From the NCBI GenBank assembly GCA_023230455.1, contig JALNXH010000009.1, positions 73,419 to 137,418 on the forward strand: a stretch of DNA of 64,000 nt. Direction: 5' to 3'. The translations under genes were made by a program, and so were the position numbers. The DNA comes from Rhodocyclaceae bacterium. Lineage in GTDB: Bacteria; Pseudomonadota; Gammaproteobacteria; Burkholderiales; Rhodocyclaceae. Each line of letters begins with the position of its first letter. Positions within the stretch are counted from its first letter, which is position 1. The notes beneath the pieces are model-generated. The model was not told where the DNA came from and made no database searches. It saw nothing but the letters and a program-made list of their open reading frames with translations. This document shows positions 16,762 through 25,860 of this stretch, piece after piece.

Positions 16762-17946
16762 TCAGGCGACTTCGAACAACCCCGCCGCCCCCATGCCGCC
16801 GCCGATGCACATCGAAATCACCACATATTTGACGCCCCGGCGCTTGCCCTCGATCAGCGCATGGCCGACCAACCGCGCACCGGTCATGCCGTACGGGTGT
16901 CCAACAGAAATGCCTCCGCCATTGACGTTGTATTTCGCCGGATCGATGCCGAGATGGTCGCGGCAATAGACTACTTGGCAGGCGAAAGCTTCGTTGAGTT
17001 CCCAGAGGCCGATATCGTCCACTTTGAGGCCATGGAGCTTGAGCAGCTTGGGAATTGCGTAGATCGGGCCAATCCCCATTTCCTCGGGGGCGCAACCCGC
17101 AACCGCCATGCCGCGATAGACGCCCAGGGGCGCCAGGCCACGCCGTTCGGCAAGCTGGCTGTCCATCAGAATGCATGCGGAGGCGCCATCGGAAAGCTGG
17201 CTGGCGTTGCCGCCCGTGATGGAGCCATCTTCGATCACCGGCTTGAGCACAGACAGACTCTCCAGCGTGGTATCTGCCCGATTGCCTTCGTCGCGGCTGA
17301 GCGTCACGCTTTTGTAGCTGATTTCCTTGGTTTCCTTGTTCACCACCGCCATGCGGGCGTCGATAGGTACGATTTCGGCATCGAAAAGACCGGCCTGCTG
17401 CGCCGCAGCCGTGCGGCGCTGCGACTCGAAGGCGTAGGCGTCCTGCGCCTCGCGCGAGACGCCGTACTTCTTCGCCACGTATTCCGCGGTCAGCAGCATC
17501 GGCATGTAGGCGTGGGGCACAAGCTTCTTCAGGTTCTCGTCCTGCTCCCGCGCGACCCATTCGAGATAAGGCGTCTGCACCGCAGAAATGTTTTCATGGC
17601 CGCCGGCCAGCACGACCTTCATGCCATCCACCATGATCTGCTTGGCCGCCGTGGCGATGGCCATCAGCCCCGACGAGCACTGTCGGTCGATCGTCTGTGC
17701 CGACACCGTGACCGGCAAACCGGCGGCCAGCACGCCATTGCGCGCGAGATTCATGCCCGCCGTCCCCCCCGAGAGCACCGAACCAATGACCGCATCGTCG
17801 ATCTCCGCGCCGTCCACTCCGGCGCGCTCAACCGCGTGGCGGATTACATGACCCAGCAACGTTGGCGACTTGATGTTATTGAGAGAACCGCGGAAGGCGC
17901 GACCGATGCCGGTACGGGCGGTAGATACGATAACTGCGTCGCTCAT
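16762..17946 (-). CDS. Acetyl-CoA C-acyltransferase (thiolase)
   Basis: The 394-residue thiolase has the acylated cysteine at residue 90 (DRQCSSGL), NEAFA, the GISVGHPYGMTGAR loop with the catalytic His, and the second catalytic Cys in CIGGGMGAAG. It should cleave a 3-ketoacyl-CoA or run the reverse condensation. The frame extends to 18060, but MSDAVIVSTA at 17946 has a GGAG site 8 bases upstream. It lies 138 bases downstream of a quinone-oxidoreductase gene on the same strand. Chain-length preference cannot be judged. Confidence 0.92.
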   Translation of the reverse strand: MSDAVIVSTARTGIGRAFRGSLNNIKSPTLLGHVIRHAVERAGVDGAEIDDAVIGSVLSGGTAGMNLARNGVLAAGLPVTVSAQTIDRQCSSGLMAIATAAKQIMVDGMKVVLAGGHENISAVQTPYLEWVAREQDENLKKLVPHAYMPMLLTAEYVAKKYGVSREAQDAYAFESQRRTAAAQQAGLFDAEIVPIDARMAVVNKETKEISYKSVTLSRDEGNRADTTLESLSVLKPVIEDGSITGGNASQLSDGASACILMDSQLAERRGLAPLGVYRGMAVAGCAPEEMGIGPIYAIPKLLKLHGLKVDDIGLWELNEAFACQVVYCRDHLGIDPAKYNVNGGGISVGHPYGMTGARLVGHALIEGKRRGVKYVVISMCIGGGMGAAGLFEVA

Positions 17947-18084
17947 GATAGAAACTCCAGATGAAATTCGTCGGACGAATGCGCCGGGCCATCCCGACGC
18001 ACGAAAACCCTCACTGCGCCACAGCGACCTCGGTGGCGGTGGCCAAACCGCGGCCCGCACTCAATTCGCAGCACGCGAATCGAC

Positions 18085-19059
18085 TCATAGGGCGATGACA
18101 GCTTTGCCGGCTACCCGCCGCTCCAGCAGGGATCGAATCGCCTCCGCTCCGCGCTGCAACGGGTAGGTTGCCGAAATGTGCGGCACGAGTTGCCGCAAAG
18201 CCAGCCGCTCGATCAACCCGAGCATGTCGGCACGATAGCGCTCGGGGTCGCGGCGAGCGTATTCGCCCCACTGCACGCCGATCACTGAACAACCCTTGAT
18301 GAGTACCAGACCGGTGGGAAGCCGCGGAATCGCACCGGCAGCGAAACCGACAACCAACAGACGCCCCTGCGCTGCGCAGCTGCGCAGCGCAACTTCTGTA
18401 AGGTCGCCGCCAACCGGGTCGAAAATCACGTCGGCACCCTGTCCATCGGTCAGTTCGCGGACACGGGTTTTCAGATCCTCGCTGACGTAATCGATCCCCG
18501 CGTCGGCGCCATTGCGCGCGCACAGGTCGAGCTTAGCGGTGCTAGATGCCGCGGCAATCACGCGGGCTCCGAGCTGCTTGCCGAGCTGAACCGCGGCAAG
18601 ACCGACGCCGCCGCTGGCGCCGAGCACCAGCAGCGTTTCTCCTGCCTGAAGCCGCGCGCAGTTGACCAGTCCGTGCCAGGCGGTTGCATATACCAGAAGG
18701 AACGCAGCAGCAGGCGCAAAGTCAACCTCTGCCGGAATCGGGAACACGCGATCCGCCGACGCTGTTGCCTGTTCCGCGAAGGCTCCGTGGTCAAGCAGGG
18801 CCGCCACCCGGTCTCCGACCCGAAGATCGCCTACACCGATCCCAAGCTTCCTTACCACCCCGGCACACTCCATGCCGGGTGAAAACGGTAACGACGGCTT
18901 CACCTGATATTGGCCCTGAACCATCAACGCATCGGGAAAATTCACTCCGGCTGCACGCACCTCGATCACAACTTCGCCCGCTGCCGGTACAAGGTCGGGC
19001 ACCTCGGCCAACCGCAGATTTTCCAGCGGGCCGAACTCGGTACATTGCAACGCTTTCAT
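18085..19059 (-). CDS. NADPH:quinone oxidoreductase-like MDR protein
   Basis: The 324-residue protein belongs to the zinc-free medium-chain dehydrogenase/reductase family. It shows the N-terminal GroES-like half, a nucleotide-binding GASGGVGLAAVQLGKQLGA motif near 150, and DPVGGD. Zinc-binding cysteines of alcohol dehydrogenases are missing. It most resembles QorA-type quinone reductases or 2-enoyl-thioester reductases; its place next to a thiolase favours an acyl-CoA role. The ATG at 19059 follows AGGAAGG. Confidence 0.85.
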   Translation of the reverse strand: MKALQCTEFGPLENLRLAEVPDLVPAAGEVVIEVRAAGVNFPDALMVQGQYQVKPSLPFSPGMECAGVVRKLGIGVGDLRVGDRVAALLDHGAFAEQATASADRVFPIPAEVDFAPAAAFLLVYATAWHGLVNCARLQAGETLLVLGASGGVGLAAVQLGKQLGARVIAAASSTAKLDLCARNGADAGIDYVSEDLKTRVRELTDGQGADVIFDPVGGDLTEVALRSCAAQGRLLVVGFAAGAIPRLPTGLVLIKGCSVIGVQWGEYARRDPERYRADMLGLIERLALRQLVPHISATYPLQRGAEAIRSLLERRVAGKAVIAL

Positions 19060-19142
19060 AGGGCCTTCCTCATCAGGAACGCAACCTCGTATCGTTTAGC
19101 GAATTTAAGGGATGCGTCCAAGATCGCTCGGCAGCCGACAGG

Positions 19143-19847
19143 CTATTTGTAGGTTAGCAATTCCGGGTTGCCGATCCGATCGATATGCGCAGTGGAATTC
19201 AGCGAAGAAAGGGCGAAGCGGCCGTTTTTCCAAACGATGCAGGTAACGGAGGCATTGGCGATCTGCCACAGCAGTAACAGCATGTGCTCTTCAGAGAGAT
19301 TCAGTACGTGACGGCAAATCGCCGAAATCGTACCGCAGGAAGTAAACACCAGGACGTTCTCGCCAGGTTGCGCCGACTCGACCACTCCTGCCGCGGCGGC
19401 TACGCAACGATCCCGGAATACCGGCCATGGTTCGCCATAGTCTTCGTCGTGCTGCCCACTCGCCCAACGCTCCAAAGCACCCGACATCACGCGATTGAAG
19501 TCGTTCAGCGTCATCTCCGCAAAACTCTTTTGCTGCGACGCGCCGTTGGATTGCTCCGCCGCATGCCAGCACCGCAGCATGTCGAGATGATCGAATTCAT
19601 TGAAGCGCACATCGCGATGCAGACGCCCCGTCCAGTCGGGCATGTCGGGGAATGCCGAGAAAAAAGCTTCAGCGGTCTGCTCATGGCGCCGCATACCGCC
19701 GGCAGCAATGCGATGAACCGGAATGCGGCAGTGGTTGAACCAGTCGCCGAGCAAGCGGGACTGCTCGACCCCGGCCTCCGATAGCTGATCGTAATCTGAC
19801 GAGCGAAAGGATGCCTGCCCATGGCGGATTAAATAGATACGAACCAT
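19143..19847 (-). CDS. Histidine phosphatase-family protein
   Basis: The 234-residue protein opens with IYLIRHGQASF, the RHG motif of the phosphoglycerate mutase/histidine phosphatase superfamily with the phospho-accepting His. The second catalytic His, normally in a VSHGG-type motif, is not present: the matching region reads FTSCGTISAICR. Either this subfamily uses another proton donor or activity is weak. It precedes an AraC regulator on the same strand; the substrate is unknown. Confidence 0.8.
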   Translation of the reverse strand: MVRIYLIRHGQASFRSSDYDQLSEAGVEQSRLLGDWFNHCRIPVHRIAAGGMRRHEQTAEAFFSAFPDMPDWTGRLHRDVRFNEFDHLDMLRCWHAAEQSNGASQQKSFAEMTLNDFNRVMSGALERWASGQHDEDYGEPWPVFRDRCVAAAAGVVESAQPGENVLVFTSCGTISAICRHVLNLSEEHMLLLLWQIANASVTCIVWKNGRFALSSLNSTAHIDRIGNPELLTYK

Positions 19848-19948
19848 TTTGGTAATCGATGCAATGGGGCGAAGAATAAAGAAACGGGGGGAGCGTAGCT
19901 TGCGTCAACCTGCTGTATCGCCGAACGCCGAGCCCTATTGTCTTGGGC

Positions 19949-20761
19949 TCAGGCTAGGACGGCAAGGCGGCGGGAACCGGCAAAGATATCCTTGGGCTTC
20001 AGGCCATAAACCTGCCGGATCGAATGGCTGAAATGGCTGGAATCCGTATACCCCACTTCCAGAGCAATGTCGGTCAAGCTGACGCTGCGATTGACATATT
20101 GCAGCAAACTGCGTGCGCGCTTCCAGGCCCGGAAGCGACGGAACGTCGTTCCCACTTCATCGCTGAACAGGTGCAGAAAGCGGGAAAAGGACAGCCCGAG
20201 ATCGCTCGCGCAATCCTCGGCGGAAAACTGGTCGCACGGGTTAGCCTTGATGCGTGCGACCGTCGATTCGATGCGCGGATCGAATCGACGCAGCGGCAAC
20301 GGACCGCCGAACATCGCCTCGTCGAGATCGAACGGCCATGCCACATCATGAGAGCCTTCCTGCGTCAACCGCGCATACAACGAACGTATCCGTTCGGCCA
20401 GACTGTCGATCGCATTCCCTCTATCGGCGGTGCAGCCCAGCCAGGGAAGCGCACCGCAATCGACGAATTCCGGCTCGATGTTGAGGATGCCGATCATTCT
20501 CTCAGGGGACGTTATCTGGTGCGGGACGTAGGGCGGAACGGCCTTGCAGCGGGTTTCTTGCCACGGCCCCTGATCGATTCGGATGAGAAAGGGCTGCGCA
20601 AATGCAACGTACACGGTCAGCGAACCCTGTATGGACACCGAACGTGTGCCGAGCAAGCCGTAATACAGCACGCGGTCGGCGTTCATCAGCATCACCCGAT
20701 CGGTGCCTTTAGATACCGTCGAACGCATGCTCCGCGCCCCGTTCACCATCGGTCTCTCCAT
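19949..20761 (-). CDS. AraC-family transcriptional regulator
   Basis: The 270-residue protein ends in an AraC-type double helix-turn-helix domain (about 165-262), seen in SAEDCASDLGLSFSRFLHLF and SLTDIALEVGYTDSSHFSHSIRQ, interrupted by FRRFRAWKRAR. The N-terminal half is probably an effector-sensing domain. The frame is open to 20794, but the ATG at 20761 has GAGGAG about 8 bases upstream. The gene is transcribed toward the histidine phosphatase-like gene. The inducer is unknown. Confidence 0.9.
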   Translation of the reverse strand: MERPMVNGARSMRSTVSKGTDRVMLMNADRVLYYGLLGTRSVSIQGSLTVYVAFAQPFLIRIDQGPWQETRCKAVPPYVPHQITSPERMIGILNIEPEFVDCGALPWLGCTADRGNAIDSLAERIRSLYARLTQEGSHDVAWPFDLDEAMFGGPLPLRRFDPRIESTVARIKANPCDQFSAEDCASDLGLSFSRFLHLFSDEVGTTFRRFRAWKRARSLLQYVNRSVSLTDIALEVGYTDSSHFSHSIRQVYGLKPKDIFAGSRRLAVLA

Positions 20762-20889
20762 CCAGATCTCCTCGTTCCCGGAAGGTTTATACACGGGTGC
20801 TTCAATTGCAACCTATTGTGGAATTCTAGTTCAAGCGGATGCAATTCGAGCAGTTCGGCAAAAACCGCCCGCCGAAACATGGCTCAGAG

Positions 20890-21081
20890 TTATACGCCTA
20901 TGCGCGATCTTGATTGGTACAACCGGGAGCCCCGGGCCAAAACGCGTTCCGAATTTGCGCTACGAATCTTCGCACCGAAACCGCTGGAACAGTCTGCCCG
21001 ACCTTTGTGAATGGCCACTGCGGCGTATTCACCCAGGCGATCGTGCTTGAGCACTAGTGTGGCCTCATTCCGGCGGGCCAT
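20890..21081 (-). CDS. Possible 63-residue hypothetical protein
   Basis: A 63-codon frame starts at an ATG (21081) with AAGGGGGA 6 bases upstream and lies 38 bases after the DUF192 gene on the same strand. The product is basic (MARRNEATLVLKHDRLGEYA at its start) with no family I recognise. The good ribosome site and the orderly spacing support it; codon content is not decisive, so this is tentative. Confidence 0.3.
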   Translation of the reverse strand: MARRNEATLVLKHDRLGEYAAVAIHKGRADCSSGFGAKIRSANSERVLARGSRLYQSRSRIGV

Positions 21082-21119
21082 CGAATCCCCCTTTGCAGCG
21101 GTTACCATAACGTCAGCGC

Positions 21120-21563
21120 TTATTGCGGTGGTGGCGCCTTCTCCAGGCCAGATAAAGGAGCGTCCGCTCCGATTCCATGCTGCCTGAACCAGCCGAGGTT
21201 CATTTCCAGCGCATAACGCGCGGGGCGTGCCGCACAATGATTGTTTTCGGTACGCGGCTGCATGTCCTCTATGTTGATGATCTTGCCCGCCGCATCGAGA
21301 AAGGCTACCGAAAGCGGAATCAACGTATTGCGCATCCACATGCAATGTCGATCGTCGCTGGCAAAAACAAAAAGCATGCCGTGGTTTGTGGCCATCGACA
21401 GCCTGTTCATCAACCCCTGCATGCGGTTTTTCTGCGTCGCAGCCACTTCGGCTTCTATCCGCCGAATGCCGGCGGATAGGTCAATCACAGGAAAGGACTG
21501 TGCAAACGCTGAGCCACAAACCAGCCATCCGACCGCCATCCAGCCAATACGACTTACCGCCAT
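21120..21563 (-). CDS. DUF192-family exported protein
   Basis: The 147-residue protein has an N-terminal signal peptide (about 1-22, ending GSAFA) and a DUF192 domain. The diagnostic stretch is NHGMLFVFASDDRHCMWMRNTLIPLSVAFLD, given here only as a location (about 60-90); MWMRNTLIPL is the core. Such proteins are small periplasmic or secreted domains of unknown function. The ATG at 21563 follows AAGGAG. A terminator of the upstream rluE transcript lies between the two genes, so it probably has its own promoter. Confidence 0.88.
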   Translation of the reverse strand: MAVSRIGWMAVGWLVCGSAFAQSFPVIDLSAGIRRIEAEVAATQKNRMQGLMNRLSMATNHGMLFVFASDDRHCMWMRNTLIPLSVAFLDAAGKIINIEDMQPRTENNHCAARPARYALEMNLGWFRQHGIGADAPLSGLEKAPPPQ

Positions 21564-21633
21564 GAGACTTGCTCCTTAAATCTCGCTCGACATTACCGCG
21601 TACTCTATCAAGTTCGCTCCCAGCTTCGCCAAT

Positions 21634-21663
21634 GCAAAAGGGCAAGTTGCCCTGCCCTTTTGC
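21634..21663 (-). terminator. Terminator after rluE
   Basis: GCAAAAGGGCA (21634-21644) and TGCCCTTTTGC (21653-21663) form an 11-bp stem with an 8-base loop. It lies downstream of rluE and its possible tail, before the DUF192 gene. Confidence 0.7.
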
Positions 21664-21681
21664 GCACGCCGTAGGAAGCAA

Positions 21682-21825
21682 TTACTTAGCGGCTTCCGGG
21701 GCCTTTTCAGCAGCGGCCTTCTTGGCTTTTTTCATATTTTTGGCGGGCTAGACTTGTGGCGCGGCGGCGATGGCCGGAACGACTTCAGCCTTGGGGGCAT
21801 CGACAGCACTGGCGCCGGCGGTTGA
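21682..21825 (-). pseudogene. Out-of-frame Ala/Lys/Pro-rich tail remnant behind rluE
   Basis: In the frame two bases off from rluE, 21825 down to 21682 reads an Ala/Pro/Lys-rich stretch (STAGASAVDAPKAEVVPAIA and on), a TAG at 21748-21750, then MKKAKKAAAEKAPEAAK and TAA. Lys/Ala-rich low-complexity tails are common on pseudouridine synthases of the RluB group in betaproteobacteria. It looks like a former C-terminal tail detached by a frameshift and a stop, or a coincidental frame. No ribosome site precedes the internal ATG. Confidence 0.35.
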
Positions 21826-22385
21826 CGGACCAGGGCAATCTCATCACGGCGGGCATGGCGCCATTCGCCGGGAACCAGCCCGTCCAGAGTCCAGGGGCCG
21901 ACCGCATAACGGATCAACCGCAAGGTCGGATGGCCGATGCGTGCAGTCATCCGCCGCACCTGACGGTTACGCCCCTCGCTCAGAGTGATCTCCAGCCATG
22001 CGGTCGGAATCGCCGCACGATAGCGAATGGGCGGCTGCCTTGGCCAAAGCGCCACCGGCTCGGAAAGCCCCCGCACGTGGCAGGGCCGGCTGGTAAAGTC
22101 GCCAAGATCGAGGCCGCGGCGCATCCTTTCGACCGCGGCGTCATCGGGAATGCCTTCCACCTGCGCCCAATACACCTTGGGCAGCTTGTGCCGCGGCTCA
22201 GCAATCCGCGCCTGAAGGGCGCCATCGTCGGTGAGCACCACCAGACCCTCACTGTCGGCATCGAGCCGTCCGGCGGGATACACTCCAGCGACGGAAACGA
22301 AGTCCTTCAGGGTCGACCGACCTTCGGTATCTGAAAATTGCGTCAACACGCCGAAAGGCTTGTTGAGGAAGATGACACAGGTCAC
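21732..22385 (-). CDS. rluE: 23S rRNA pseudouridine synthase RluE-like
   Basis: With the GTG at 22385 the product is 217 residues, the length of E. coli RluE. The GTG overlaps the aceK stop as GTGA, so translation is coupled. The catalytic aspartate lies in AGRLDADSEGLVVLTDDG, and GRNRQVRRMTARIGHPTLRLIR is the RsuA/RluB/E/F-family motif (two overlapping parts of one region). No S4 domain is present, as expected for RluE. The last 25 or so residues (Pro/Arg-rich) are atypical and may come from a frameshift. Confidence 0.88.
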   Translation of the reverse strand: MTCVIFLNKPFGVLTQFSDTEGRSTLKDFVSVAGVYPAGRLDADSEGLVVLTDDGALQARIAEPRHKLPKVYWAQVEGIPDDAAVERMRRGLDLGDFTSRPCHVRGLSEPVALWPRQPPIRYRAAIPTAWLEITLSEGRNRQVRRMTARIGHPTLRLIRYAVGPWTLDGLVPGEWRHARRDEIALVRQPPAPVLSMPPRLKSFRPSPPRHKSSPPKI

Positions 22386-24145
22386 GAAAACCTGGCGCAG
22401 AAACGCTGAGATTCGGGGTAGGGAAAGAAATCCTTGACCATACCGCCGCGGATGTCGTTCTGGGCGCTCCGCCAAAAATCGGCGTCGAGCAGATCGGCAT
22501 GGTGCTGCATGAAGGCCTTGCGGATGGCAGGCGAGACCAGCAGAAACGTGGCGAACTCCTCCGGAAACACGTCGTTGCGCGCAGCCGAATACCAGGGCTC
22601 ACTCGCCATCTCCATGTCTGGATGGGGCGCCGGCGGAATGCGGCGGAAGTTACAGTCGGTCATATACTCAATTTCGTCGTAATCGTAGAACACTACGCGA
22701 CCGTAGCGAGTTACGCCGAAATTCTTCCAAAGCATGTCGCCGGGGAAGATGTTGGCAATGGCGAGTTCGCGGATCGCATTGCCGTATTCTTTGACGGCGG
22801 ACTCGATCAGATCGCCACGCCCGGCCACTTCCGCCCGGCCGAGATAGAGATTCAACGGTTCCATCCGACGTTCGATATACAGATGCTTGATGACGAGATC
22901 GTCGCCATCCTCCTCAAGTTGCGAAGGCACCTGCTCAAGCAGTTCACGCAGCAGTTCGGCCGAAAAACGGTCCTTGGGCAGCGCCGCGTAGGAGAACTCA
23001 AGCGTGTCGGCCATCCGCCCGACGCGATCCACCTGCCTAACCAGCTGGTACTTGCGCTTCACCGTGGCATGGTCCACTTCTTTCGAGGCGCCGAACACGT
23101 CCTTGATGATCTTGAAGACGTAGGGATACGAGGGGAGCGTAAACACCATCATCACCAGTCCGCGAATACCCGGGGCAACGATGAACTGGTCTTTCGAGTG
23201 ATGCAGATGCTGCCGTAGATCGCGGAAGAACATGGTTTTGCCCTGCTTGCCCAGGCCGAGCATCGTATAGAGCTCCGAACGGGGTTTCGCTGGCATGATG
23301 GAACGCAGGAACTGTACGTAGGCGGAAGGCACTTCCATATCCACCATGAAATAGGCGCGGGAAAGCGAGAACAGAATACTGATCAGACCGGGATCGAGCA
23401 GAACGGTGTCCAGATAGAGGCAGCCGTGGTCGTCATGCAGGACCGGGATCGCAAATGGATACTCGATATTGCCGTTGATCGCCTTGCCGATCACATAGGC
23501 GCCCTTGTTGCGATAGAACGCCGAGCTAAGCACCTGGATCTGGAGATTGACTTCGCGTTGAGGCCATTCGCCAAGATGCGCCTGGATTGCACTTACGATC
23601 CAGGCCACATCGCGATCCAGATCGCAGAATGGCCGATTCCAACCGAAGTCGACAAAAATTTGCCGAACCGACGCGCGGAACCCGGCATCGTTCGGATAGT
23701 AGCTGCGGTAGCTAGGCGGCGAAGCTTCTATGTACTCGATCGAAATCGCCGGGCGGACGAAGATGAAATCATTGTGAAAGTAGGTCCGGTGCATGACTTG
23801 GCAGAACACCGAATTAAAGAAAGTCTCCGCCAGTTCCGGCTGTTTGTGGTTAACCAGCAGGCCGATGAAGTAAAGCTTGGCCATTTGCCACGTTTCGTCA
23901 TCTATTCCACTCGTTCCGAAATCGTGTTTCAAGCGGCCGATGGTTTCCTCGACGCGATCATCGTAAAACTGTATCCGGTCCCTGACAGCGATTTGCACGC
24001 CCTGCCAATCGGCACACTCGAAGCGGGCCTTGGCGGCTGCGGAGCACTCCCGAAACAGCCGATAGTGCTTGTTAAACCCTTCTATCATCTCCCGCGCAAT
24101 GCGGTGGGCTGCCTGCTGACGGAATTCAAGTTCGACGGATTTCAT
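22382..24145 (-). CDS. aceK: Isocitrate dehydrogenase kinase/phosphatase
   Basis: The 587-residue protein matches AceK over its length. It phosphorylates and dephosphorylates isocitrate dehydrogenase and so controls flow between the TCA cycle and the glyoxylate shunt. The kinase ATP-binding part is visible around APGIRGLVMMVFTLPSYPYV, and YDYDEIEYMTDCNFR is a conserved metal/catalytic stretch near the C-terminus. It is divergent from its substrate gene icd across 177 bases and is not cotranscribed with aceA, unlike the enteric aceBAK operon. Confidence 0.96.
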   Translation of the reverse strand: MKSVELEFRQQAAHRIAREMIEGFNKHYRLFRECSAAAKARFECADWQGVQIAVRDRIQFYDDRVEETIGRLKHDFGTSGIDDETWQMAKLYFIGLLVNHKQPELAETFFNSVFCQVMHRTYFHNDFIFVRPAISIEYIEASPPSYRSYYPNDAGFRASVRQIFVDFGWNRPFCDLDRDVAWIVSAIQAHLGEWPQREVNLQIQVLSSAFYRNKGAYVIGKAINGNIEYPFAIPVLHDDHGCLYLDTVLLDPGLISILFSLSRAYFMVDMEVPSAYVQFLRSIMPAKPRSELYTMLGLGKQGKTMFFRDLRQHLHHSKDQFIVAPGIRGLVMMVFTLPSYPYVFKIIKDVFGASKEVDHATVKRKYQLVRQVDRVGRMADTLEFSYAALPKDRFSAELLRELLEQVPSQLEEDGDDLVIKHLYIERRMEPLNLYLGRAEVAGRGDLIESAVKEYGNAIRELAIANIFPGDMLWKNFGVTRYGRVVFYDYDEIEYMTDCNFRRIPPAPHPDMEMASEPWYSAARNDVFPEEFATFLLVSPAIRKAFMQHHADLLDADFWRSAQNDIRGGMVKDFFPYPESQRFCARFS

Positions 24146-24322
24146 ACGGTAGAAGAAAGACGGTTAGGCAGCCCCAATTCTAGCGAGGATGCAGCAACGT
24201 AAGCCGAATGAAAGTTCTTGGGCGATAATGCGCGGCGGTAGCAGACGATTAACGGCGCGCCAAAAGCGCGCTTGAAACGTTCAGCGGACCATCATTTTCC
24301 AAACACAATTATTGGAGCAGAC

Positions 24323-25552
24323 ATGAGCACGCCTCTTTTTAAGGTTCCCGCCGAAGGAGCGAAGATCGTTCCCGGGAAACCGATCCCGGACAATCCCATT
24401 ATCCCGTTCATCGAAGGCGACGGCATTGGCATTGACATCACCCCTGTGATGCAGAAAGTCGTCGATGCGTCGGTAAAGAAAGCCTACGGCGGCAAGCGCA
24501 AGATTTCGTGGATGGAAGTCTATGCAGGGGAAAAATCCACCCGACTCTACGGTCCCGACGTCTGGTTGCCCCAAGAAACAATCGACGCCTGCAAGGAATA
24601 TGCGGTATCGATCAAAGGGCCGATGACCACACCGGTAGGCGGCGGCATCCGCTCGTTGAACGTCGCGCTGCGCCAGGAAATGGACCTCTACCAATGCGTG
24701 CGGCCGGTGCGCTATTTCAAGGGTGTGCCTTCACCGCTGAAGGATCCGACCAAGACAGACATGGTCATCTTCCGTGAAAACACCGAAGATATCTACGCCG
24801 GCATCGAGTGGCAAGCGGAAACCGATCAGGCGAAGAAGCTCATCAAGTTTCTCCAGGATGAAATGGGCGTAAAGAAGATTCGCTTCCCGGCCACCTCGGG
24901 CATCGGCATCAAGCCGATTTCAAAGGATGGCACCGAGCGTCTGGTGCGTGCCGCCATCAAGTATGCGATCGACAACAACCGTAAATCAGTGACGATCGTG
25001 CACAAGGGCAACATCATGAAGTTCACTGAAGGCGCTTTCCGCGACTGGGCCTATGCCCTGGCGAAAAACGAATTCGGTGGTGTGGAGATCGACGGCGGCC
25101 CGTGGCTGAAGCTGCCGAACGGCATCGTCATCAAGGACGCCATCGCCGATGCGTTCCTCCAGCAGATCCTGCTGCGCCCGGCTGAATACGATGTAATCGC
25201 CTGCTGCAACCTCAACGGCGACTATATCTCCGACGCCCTTGCCGCCCAGGTCGGCGGCATCGGCATAGCACCGGGAGCAAACATCTCCGATTTCTATGCG
25301 GTGTTCGAAGCCACCCATGGTACGGCCCCCAAATATGCAGGCCAAGACAAGGTTAATCCGGGATCGTTGATCCTTTCGGCCGAGATGATGCTGCGTCACA
25401 TGGGGTGGAAAGAAGCCGCCGACCTGATCATCAGTTCCATGGAAGCCGCCATAGCAGACAAGATCGTTACTTACGATTTCGCCCGGCTCATGGAAGGCGC
25501 CAAGGAAGTATCGTGTTCGGCCTTCGGCGACGCAATGATCGAACGCATGTAG
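24323..25552 (+). CDS. icd: NADP-dependent isocitrate dehydrogenase
   Basis: The 409-residue enzyme converts isocitrate to 2-oxoglutarate. GTAPKYAGQDKVNPGS contains the Lys-Tyr pair that selects NADP. The regulatory serine phosphorylated by AceK in E. coli (Ser113) is conserved as Ser111 in GGGIRSLNVALRQ, which fits the adjacent aceK. ENTEDIYAGIEW is also conserved. The ATG at 24323 follows TTGGAG; the frame is open further upstream but without support. A large terminator follows. Confidence 0.97.
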   Translation: MSTPLFKVPAEGAKIVPGKPIPDNPIIPFIEGDGIGIDITPVMQKVVDASVKKAYGGKRKISWMEVYAGEKSTRLYGPDVWLPQETIDACKEYAVSIKGPMTTPVGGGIRSLNVALRQEMDLYQCVRPVRYFKGVPSPLKDPTKTDMVIFRENTEDIYAGIEWQAETDQAKKLIKFLQDEMGVKKIRFPATSGIGIKPISKDGTERLVRAAIKYAIDNNRKSVTIVHKGNIMKFTEGAFRDWAYALAKNEFGGVEIDGGPWLKLPNGIVIKDAIADAFLQQILLRPAEYDVIACCNLNGDYISDALAAQVGGIGIAPGANISDFYAVFEATHGTAPKYAGQDKVNPGSLILSAEMMLRHMGWKEAADLIISSMEAAIADKIVTYDFARLMEGAKEVSCSAFGDAMIERM

Positions 25553-25569
25553 CCATGCGTGCCGTAGAA

Positions 25570-25633
25570 GGACATCCTCTTTGAGGATGTCCCAAAAGCA
25601 AAGCCCGCCTATCGGCGGGCTTTGCTTTTGGGA
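25570..25633. terminator. Double hairpin terminator between icd and csp
   Basis: A 10-bp stem GGACATCCTC/GAGGATGTCC (25570-25592) shares two bases with a larger 20-bp stem whose left arm is 25590-25609 and right arm 25614-25633, loop TATC. The second stem has a GCCCGCC/GGCGGGC core and A/T-rich ends, so it can stop both convergent transcripts. Confidence 0.88.
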
Positions 25634-25656
25634 CTGATGCAGCGTCCTACGTTCAA

Positions 25657-25860
25657 TCAGGGCTTCTGAATATTGGAAGCCTGCTTGCCCTTGGGACCCT
25701 GAGTAACATCGAAGGAAACTTTTTCCCCCTCCTTCAACGTCTTGAAGCCCGGCATATTGATCGCGGAAAAGTGTGCGAACAAGTCCTCGCTCCCGTCATC
25801 AGGGGTAATAAAGCCGTAACCCTTAGAATCGTTAAACCACTTAACAGTACCAGTTGCCAT
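25657..25860 (-). CDS. CspA-family cold shock protein
   Basis: The 67-residue protein is a single cold-shock domain with the RNP1-like KGYGFITP and RNP2-like DLFAHFSAI motifs. It binds single-stranded nucleic acid and acts as an RNA chaperone. A good -35/-10 pair about 185 bases upstream suggests a long leader of the type that makes cspA mRNA cold-responsive. Which paralogue it is cannot be told from one copy. Confidence 0.96.
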   Translation of the reverse strand: MATGTVKWFNDSKGYGFITPDDGSEDLFAHFSAINMPGFKTLKEGEKVSFDVTQGPKGKQASNIQKP

